Assembly: GCA_947044365.1 (NCBI GenBank)
Contig: OX345638.1
Span: 8,199,701-8,263,700, forward strand
DNA from: Petrosia ficiformis
Taxonomy: Eukaryota > Porifera > Demospongiae > Haplosclerida > Petrosiidae
Direction of reading: 5' to 3'
Length of the DNA stretch: 64,000 nt
In this document: positions 56,262-64,000 of the stretch, piece by piece
How the letters are laid out: every line of letters starts with the position of its first letter
How positions within the stretch are numbered: the first letter of the stretch is position 1
Position numbers and translations under genes: made by a program
The notes under the pieces: generated by a model
What the model was told of the DNA's origin: nothing
The model's input: the letters and a program-made list of their open reading frames with translations, nothing else
The model's database searches: none

Positions 56262-59200
56262 ATAATTGACTCTTTATTGTTCTGTTGTGTTTCTATAATT
56301 ATTTTATTGTTAATGTGATGTCTTCATTATTATAAAAAGATTATATAATAATTATAATTATTATACTAATTAGGTTATCAATGAAGGGGCATTCTAATTA
56401 ATATCATTATGATGTTAGGAGAGAAGACAGAGGGTCGGTATATAATGTATTGAGCACATACAACAATCTAGTTATAAATTACTCACTTGGCCAAAGGCAT
56501 CGATATAGACCAGATTCTAAAGAGTATATATTACATTCTGAGACAAAAACTTGTCACTGTCTGACACTGACAGATCAGCATATCAATGCGCTATTAAACA
56601 TCAGTTCTCATTACAAAGTGCATTGAAAGATTGCCTTCTCTTGGAAAAAAAGTTCATGCAATGTTTCAAATAAATATTTTGTTTAAATAGTGGATGTATA
56701 TATGTGGTTTCCAATAATTTGCCACCACAGGGTGTTGTTGATTGTATGACAGCTTTCCATAATACGGTAGAATTTATAAAATTCTCAAATTACCAGATCA
56801 GTGTGATCATGGCAGCATATTTGCAATTGCAATTTGCTGTATTAATATGTATGAAACAAAACTCACGCACTCAAATAGTGATATGTGCAATGTCTAATAT
56901 GACAGGATTTCGTTGAATGCATCAATAGCAAGCATCTCACTCCTTCCTCTAGCTCAAAGAAGTCCAGAAGACTACGACAATTCAAATTGTCACATTTAAA
57001 AGAAGTAACTGTGTGCCATCTTTGTATTGCATGTAAACAATTGACTTGTTTATTTCTATTAGCACTGTTGTGTACACTAATTATGCTCTTCATTGGATTT
57101 GAATCTTCTATTATTAAGAAGATTATTGTATTAGTTATAATAGTATATCACTTGAGGGCATTTCCAATTGTCAGTTTACAATATTGTATGATACTTAGTA
57201 GATCTGAGGGGGCATTTACATATCGAAATGTTACTTAGCATTAACGGAGAAGGATTTCATCTGAGATGTTAAATTTACATATTGAAAGATGTCAAAACAC
57301 TATATACCCTTCAGGAGGAAGCACTCTGTGTGTGTGCAGACAACTATCACTGCAAAAAATAAGGTTTCTGATGTGTGTCAAGAGAAACCTGTAAGGAAAC
57401 ATGACAGAAACTCTGTAGATACTTAAAGAAAACGCATAGACATGTCATGTTTCCATGTTATCTTTAGAAACACACTGTGTCTTCACATTTTTAGTGGATC
57501 GTGCCAAGTTTTTGTCATGTTTACTAGGTTTTCCTTGATGCAAACCAGAAAACCTTTTGTTTTTTTTGTAGTTTATTGATTATGTAAATAATTCTGATCA
57601 TTTCATGTGTCATTTTCTCATAAAGTTATTCAGAGAGTACAATAGATAATTCATTGGTCATGAATGTAACTATTCATTTGTCTATATATCTTTGTAATCA
57701 CTAATCAGACTGTTTCTCTACTTCTCAATATATATTATCATGATTTAATTCTACTGGTATGTTTGTATAGTGGAAACTAGGGAAATTTCACACGTCAGTG
57801 ATTGGACTATGAAAATGACTTAATATACACTAATTTACATTCCTCCTTTATGATATATGTATAATCTATTTTTCGTTAATATTATCACAGAATATAATTC
57901 ACTACATACAACTATATACAAACATAGTGTCTAGAGTATATGTATATATTCTATACAGTTACTGTTAAGAGATAGTGTGTAGTTATGTACTTATAATACA
58001 CATGCAAATAAAATGTACACTTATCCGTCTGTAAATATAATCAGACAACCAATATACTGATATGAAATATTATCTATAAATATAGTTTATATTTATTACT
58101 TTAAACTGGCGTTGTACCAATACTAGTATAGATAAATATATAGGTGCCTATATACTGGCCAAAGGTATAATCATAGGTAAATATAGTATATAGGCAAGTA
58201 GTAGAGGGCATGAAGATACAGATACATTACAGACCAAGTTTTTAACCTTAGTATTATTTTACAGTAGGAATAAACACTTGGAATCAGCTATTTCCATCTT
58301 TTGTAGTGGTTTGTGAGTTTCATTTTCCAATAGAAATGGATAGAGCAGTGCTAGAAAGTAGTGAAGGGCATCAATAAATACTAGAAATGAGTGAACACTG
58401 AGGTACAGGCATATGTATAAACAGTTTGAATAATTATAATATCTGATATCTGAAGTATAATGCAAACCTTAGTATAGGTGCAACACTGATTTAAACTATT
58501 GTACAAGAGTGACTGTAGAGAAATATATGTTACTTAGTAAACCTGTAAGAGTGGTATAATAAACTAGTTTACTAACTATTATCATATTCACTTGTGTGTA
58601 TCAGTTAAGGATTTGTGCATGTGCTCTTATCAGTTCTTTATAGTGGAAGATGTGCTGATGTTTAAACTGTGATATCCTGTTATCAAAGCTGTTAGGTCAT
58701 CTGTCACAATTGACATACTTGGTCATTGTGAACAACCAACATCAAAACTGAAATATATACAATCTTACTCTTCAACACCATAATTCAGTATGAATGATAT
58801 ATATTGTTCATACTTAAATTGACATGGAATTCAGATAACTAACTACTTGGTTGAAACAACCGAACAGTTTTGTACTGAATGCATACTAGACAGACTAATA
58901 CTACAACACTTAATATAAAAGGATAAAGATATAATGATAAACATGTACATGTAATACAAATCTGATTTACAATTGCATATTACATGAAAAGGTCTAGTGT
59001 AATCAATTTTTCATTGTCTATAATTCACTCATTACTGCTAATACAGAAATATTACAATCAGAAAGAATGGTAATTCGTATAGTTACACAACACTACTAAA
59101 ATTGAATTAACTTAATTTATCATCAATGATGATCTTTTTTTTTCTACAAGTGTTTTTACCAAATGTGACAAACAATTGCAAGGAAGCACAAGTTGCTAAT

Positions 59201-59321
59201 TAACAAACTCCCTGGGACTGACCATTTTACATCTCCTCTGAAGGAGGAGATGTAAAACCGTCATCTGCTCAATTTGAGGGTGGAGCTGAGTATACTAATG
59301 GGCGAAAAAAGCTTGCACATT

Positions 59322-59391
59322 GTGGGGTTTGAACATGCAACATTTTGATTGTAGCCAGCACTTCAACCAATAGGCCACTAGTATACCCACT
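59322..59391 (-). repeat. tRNA-like SINE head, spacer copy 2
   Basis: Diverged duplicate of 49073-49135 with the A-box side TGGCCTATTGGTTGAAG on the minus strand. Confidence 0.5.
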
Positions 59392-60741
59392 TTGAAGACA
59401 AGATATTTCTTATAATAATTGATTTTGATGATGTTCACTGATATATTATTTCAATCAATCAGTTAGTTTTCATGTCAGTTTAATATAATATGCATAGTAT
59501 AACAATCATGTACCATTACTGCTTAGCTGAGGTGTTGAAAAGTATACATATTAACATTTGTTGTTGGAATGTTGTTATTCACAATGGCTATGTAAATATA
59601 TAGTAGAGGATAACTGATATGATGTCTAACAGCTTTGAAAAGAGTATTTCAATTTAATCACAGTTTACATGTCAGTATACTTCCACTATACATTTACATA
59701 AGAACAGATAACAGTTATAGAATATGTGTATATATAGCACTTCACATCAGCAGTTAATGAGATATGATCGATTATGTAATATACATGCACTAAATTCCTT
59801 TTATTAAATGGTTAAAGAATCAATCTGTTTTACTATAGTACCAATAGGAGTGTTGCACAGGGTTATGAATTCACAAAGATTTGTAATTTACAAACGTATA
59901 ATTAAGAGCAATAGTTTAAGTGTACAATGAGGGTTGATATATACTTCACATAAGGAGAATGTTATATTTATAATTATCGTCTTATATCATGTAAGAAGTA
60001 TGTTCAGTTATCAAGAGTAGATTATGACAAGTTAAGTGTGTTATCTTGAAAGGAAAGAACTATAAGCTCATGATCATATGGCACACCATTGACCCAAAGA
60101 GTTTCTAATTTGGCATAGCACAGCTTTTTTTTTTGGGCCAGATGGTGCAGTTAATTATGATTATATTGTCACTAACAGCATTAACTCTTTGTTAATTGGC
60201 TCAAAATGTATTCCCAATGGCATACACACGAACCATTGTTGAGCTAATTTGGCCCATGCTTCAAAAGTTATCAACAACTATGAGAAGCCTTATTTTCTGT
60301 TGATCATTGGACAAATATCTTGTAGTCCATTCCAAAAATAGATTTGAAGGAAATTTGGGAAGACACACCAAGCACACAACATGCATGATTACTCTAACTC
60401 TGTGCTCTGCCCCCTATCAGAGCAAGCATTAATCATGTAAATAATATGTTAATCATCACCATAATTATTAGCTACATACATACTCATTTTCTTAATATAT
60501 AGTTCAATATTACGAATCATAATGTGAAATTAATGATAGCTAGTAAACATATGACATCAAAAGTTTCACACAGCACATTACACACAATATTTCTAAAGCA
60601 TTGCTCAGACACAAAGACAGATCTATCTATAGCTGTATAATTATTTATATAACTATATAAAACAGTATTGTATGTATATATGTCTTTTAATTTTACTGTA
60701 ATTATGTAGACACTCAATACAGTACAATTATTTCCATGACA

Positions 60742-60769
60742 TGATCACATGACATCATGTGACATCTTT
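60742..60769 (+). promoter_or_regulatory. Shared palindromic promoter element, K4
   Basis: TGATCACATGACATCATGTG then ACATCTTT, 69 bp before the K4 ATG, with the flanking AGCAACCAGTGTTGAA shared with K2. Confidence 0.6.
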
Positions 60770-60837
60770 AAAATAGCAACCAGTGTTGAATTTGCTCTTT
60801 AGCTTATCTCTTTAATAACTCCTATCTCTATTTGATA

Positions 60838-63829
60838 ATGGCTACTGGTGAGTGAAATGAAATAATAATTATATATCTTTACATTTTTTATTACGTGGAA
60901 ACAACTTATAAATAAGTTACTTAAACTTAAAATACATGCAACTACATACAAGTACTGGTTTGTTTACTGATTATCACATTAATTATTTGTCATGTTATTA
61001 CAATCATGTATTCATGTTTATTATCAGGTCAATATCATATGCAATGGAGAGCTCGTCACTCAACTATAATGAATAGTCACAAACTATATTGCTGGGGAGG
61101 AAAGCAGGAGGACCTTCCTTTGGTGCATTATAACGATAAGAAAAAAAAATTCACATCATCTGTTGATATATTTCATTTAACTGCATTGAAGTGTGAAAGA
61201 AAATCTACTACGGCTATTCCACCTGCAGGAGTGATGAACTATGCTTGTGCTACCATAAGAGACTCTATATTGTATTTTGGTGGAAGCTGTATACCTAATG
61301 ACTGTTATCATAATGATTTATTTACACTCAATACTCTTACTAATGAATGGAAAAAAATTATTAACAGTTCTCCTGATGATGGACCAATGAGAAAACGTGA
61401 CTGTGGAATGATATCATTCAACATGAATGAAGAAGATAATTTGCTAGTTATCGGAGGGTTTGGACCTACACCAATCACTACTCACACTGGTTCCAAGTAT
61501 ATTCCACATCCTACCATCCCAAATCACTGCTTCACAAATGAAATACACAAAATGTGTGTCAATTTATCACCAGGTACTACATGAATCACATTATGTATTA
61601 CATCATAATGATATCATGTATTTTGCAGGTCAATGGAATGTACCTATCATAACAGGTAATCGTCCACAACCATGTTCTCTTTTCAGTATCAACACACTTC
61701 CTGGTAATAGAGGTGTAATGTTTGGGGGGTTTACAATTGATGAGACTGGATTCCGTCGTGTTAATGACTTATTTCTGTTATCATTCTCTCAGAATACAAT
61801 AGTGAGTTGTTGAGTGTTTATTAAACAGATTCCACATTTCTACATAGTTGTTTTTGTTTCTTTTGTTGTCTAGTTTATTATTTTTATCACTCTTGATCTC
61901 TTGTATTATTTTCTGTTGTATTCTCTGCAGTTCTAATCCTCTGATTTCATTTTATTATCATAATAAGAGACTTAACATGTACTTTTGAATCTTCATTCAT
62001 TTTTGTTCATTACAATGAACACACTATCATTAATTTCATATACCTGTAGTTACATATTCCTAAGTTGTAATTATTATCATGTCTGAACATAATCATGTAT
62101 ATCATATATAATCATACATTTCTTCAATGTTTCATAATATTTGTGATTTAATAAACAACCACAAATATTTTAATTGTGTGATGTAATCACATGATTGTTA
62201 ATCATGTTATTACACTAAAGAGTATATGTTCTGTCTGTTAGTGAATAATAATCACTCATAATAATCCACTTGTAAACCACACCCCTTGTTAATGATACAT
62301 GAATTATTATTATTAGTGACTGTTTTATTCTCATTTTTATAAAATATTAATAATAAACCCTTGTTGTATTACTAATACTATAGCATTTTATGAAAGTAGT
62401 CAAATCAACATTGAAATGGCCTAAAGCGAGAAGTAACCATGCTAGTGCTATAATCAATACTACATTATCAAAGCAACAAACAATATCTCATTTGATAGTA
62501 TTTGGAGGATTGGATGGTGATGCCCAAACACTAAACGATTGCTGGATAATGAATCTATCCAGTTTTATCTGGTATCAGGTAATGTACATCACATGACACA
62601 TATAATACATTGTTGTTTATATATTAATCAGAGTGTACGAACTGTATGATAGCACTCCCTATGTAGGGATGGCACCGAAAAAAAATGGCTGCCCATAGAT
62701 TTCAATTGTATGTGATGAGCTGAAATCTATGGTAATATATACAGATAAGTTTTAATACACACATACCTACCTATTCATATCTAGTGATTTTATGACTAAC
62801 TAGATCTTCTAGACAGCTGGAGATCTTCTTCAAGGTAGAGAACCGGCGTTTGGCAAAACTGGCTGAATGTTCATCATCATATTATTATTATTATGATTCT
62901 CCAGACAAATCATTTTTTGTTTGTTGAACTATCACAATGATTCTAGCACCAATCCGGTTGCATTCATAGTACAATTCTGATCTATAAGTATCAAAAGTAT
63001 ATCTTCAGATACTTTTTTAAAAAGTGTCTCAACGACTACAAAGATTTGATCTTGAATTAGACACCATTTTCATAAGTGTATTCATTAATCGAACCACGTG
63101 GACTTTAAATGCGCATGTGCATTCGTATACTGAGAACATGGTAGCTGGCTAGGAGAAATAGTAATAAAATTAACAAATATGAGTTAAAAGTGTTATCATT
63201 ACATTTCTAATAATTACATATTTTTAACTGAAACATACTCTTTCTTGTACTAATAATATTATAATGATGTGTTCCTCATGTAGTTTGTATGTTAATTTAT
63301 TCATCTCTTCAGATAAATCTACCTGATTCAGTCACTAAAAGATTTTACCACTCCATGTCAACATACTATATATCAAAAGAAAGATTTTGGATTGTAGTGA
63401 CTGGAGGTTACAGTGAATATATTCGATCTACTAAAGCAGTTCAGCCAATCACTGGATCTAATACTCTAGTGATCATTGAATTAGGCATGATAATTAATAT
63501 ACATATCATGTGATATATTATTATTAGTGATCATTATCATGTTCACTGGAATGTGTACAGTGTATGACATACAAGATTATTAAAGCTATATGAAAATCTA
63601 GCTTCATGTATACAAGATAATAATCCAATAGTTGTAGATACACTGATACATTTGTAGTTAACTATTTTGAGATATTAATAAATAAAAACGTGTCAGTCCA
63701 TTTTCTGTTCTTATACTGTTATCATTATTAACATAGACACATGTACACCTGCATGCCTATATTAGTACAGACATACATGTATGTATTTTATGTATTTATC
63801 TTAGTATGTATTGAGGTATGAAAGTATAT

Positions 63830-63903
<74 letters not shown>

Positions 63904-64000
63904 TCAGTGTTTCCCCCAGAATAAATAAGGGTGGGGGAGTGCATCAGTGGTATATGACGTTTGGTCAACAATGTTCAATCCATGTTATAAAATAGTGTTT
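60838..64000 (+). CDS. Gene K4: Kelch family gene, partial, runs off the window
   Basis: Exons seen: 60838-60847, 61028-61573, 61629-61801, 62384-62578, 63313-63484; the rest lies beyond the window. All six Kelch GG motifs are present (LYCWGG, ILYFGG, LLVIGG, VMFGG, LIVFGG, WIVVTGG). The last visible exon ends TTAG followed by GCATGA where K1, K2 and K3 have GTATGA, so its donor is GC. From 63485 on, the intron matches K2 and K3 up to about 63720, then runs into a long (TA)n tract. No later exon is visible, so the C-terminal architecture is unknown. Confidence 0.8.
62579..63312 (+). other. K4 intron 4
   Basis: Contains an insertion relative to K1-K3 at about 62629-63170, part of which (62730-62830) resembles K1 intron 5 near 3715-3840. 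No exon supported. Confidence 0.45.
63836..63901. repeat. (TA)n microsatellite
   Basis: About 30 TA dinucleotides without interruption; shorter TA tracts occur at 28321-28342 and 50262-50291. Confidence 0.95.

Larger units (their letters stand above)
56262..60837. other. Spacer between K3 and K4
   Basis: Tandem duplicate of 46018-51140. It includes the 496-bp identical block (57437-57932), the tRNA-like SINE head (59322-59391), and a unique stretch at 59935-60430. No gene supported. Confidence 0.6.

Overview
ORGANISM. This is an AT-rich metazoan nuclear genome window. It has many small exons, short GT-AG introns and a dense load of small non-autonomous transposons. Tandem genes combine Kelch, ZU5, UPA and Death-fold domains, which together with the compact introns points to a demosponge (Amphimedon-like). 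That placement is inference from what I know of sponge genomes; no marker gene fixes the species.

LAYOUT (all genes on +). (1) 1282-12138: Gene K1, 28 exons joining into one open frame of 5202 nt (1733 aa): six-bladed Kelch propeller, coiled coil, ZU5, acidic Ser/Asp linker, UPA, second ZU5, second UPA, C-terminal CARD-like domain. (2) 13803-17215: MCM7 pseudogene A. (3) 17571-25590: Gene D1, Death domain, long unknown domain, coiled coil, then a UPA module duplicated from the K1 3' end; its CARD-like exon (to 26307) has lost its splice acceptor. (4) 28759-32160: MCM7 pseudogene B, a diverged copy of A. (5) 32644-46017: Gene K2, 33 exons (5265 nt, 1754 aa): Kelch, long coiled coil, ZU5, acidic linker, UPA, Death domain. 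(6) 51141-56261: Gene K3, 10 exons (1743 nt, 580 aa): Kelch, short heptad coiled coil, Death domain, no ZU5/UPA. (7) 60838 to the window end: Gene K4, the first five Kelch exons of a gene that runs off the window.

DUPLICATION HISTORY. Two large tandem duplications explain the layout. The block holding the UPA2/CARD end, intergenic DNA, an MCM7 pseudogene and a promoter occurs at about 10495-17570 and 24680-32640. The block holding the Death-domain end, intergenic DNA and the next Kelch start occurs at about 45609-51917 and 55862-61573. DNA at about 418-860 resembles the start of that second intergenic block, so another family member probably lies upstream. All five gene starts share a near-identical palindromic element about 70-120 bp before the ATG.

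HOW THE GENES MAY WORK (inference). There is no signal peptide or membrane helix at the Kelch N-termini. The products look like cytosolic sensor/adaptor proteins: a Kelch propeller for binding, a coiled coil for multimerisation, a ZU5-UPA regulatory module as in PIDD1, UNC5 and ankyrins, and a Death-fold domain for homotypic signalling. Nearly all internal exons after the propeller have phase-1 boundaries, which would let whole modules be added, lost or swapped between copies without frameshift; K1, K2, K3 and D1 look like products of that process.
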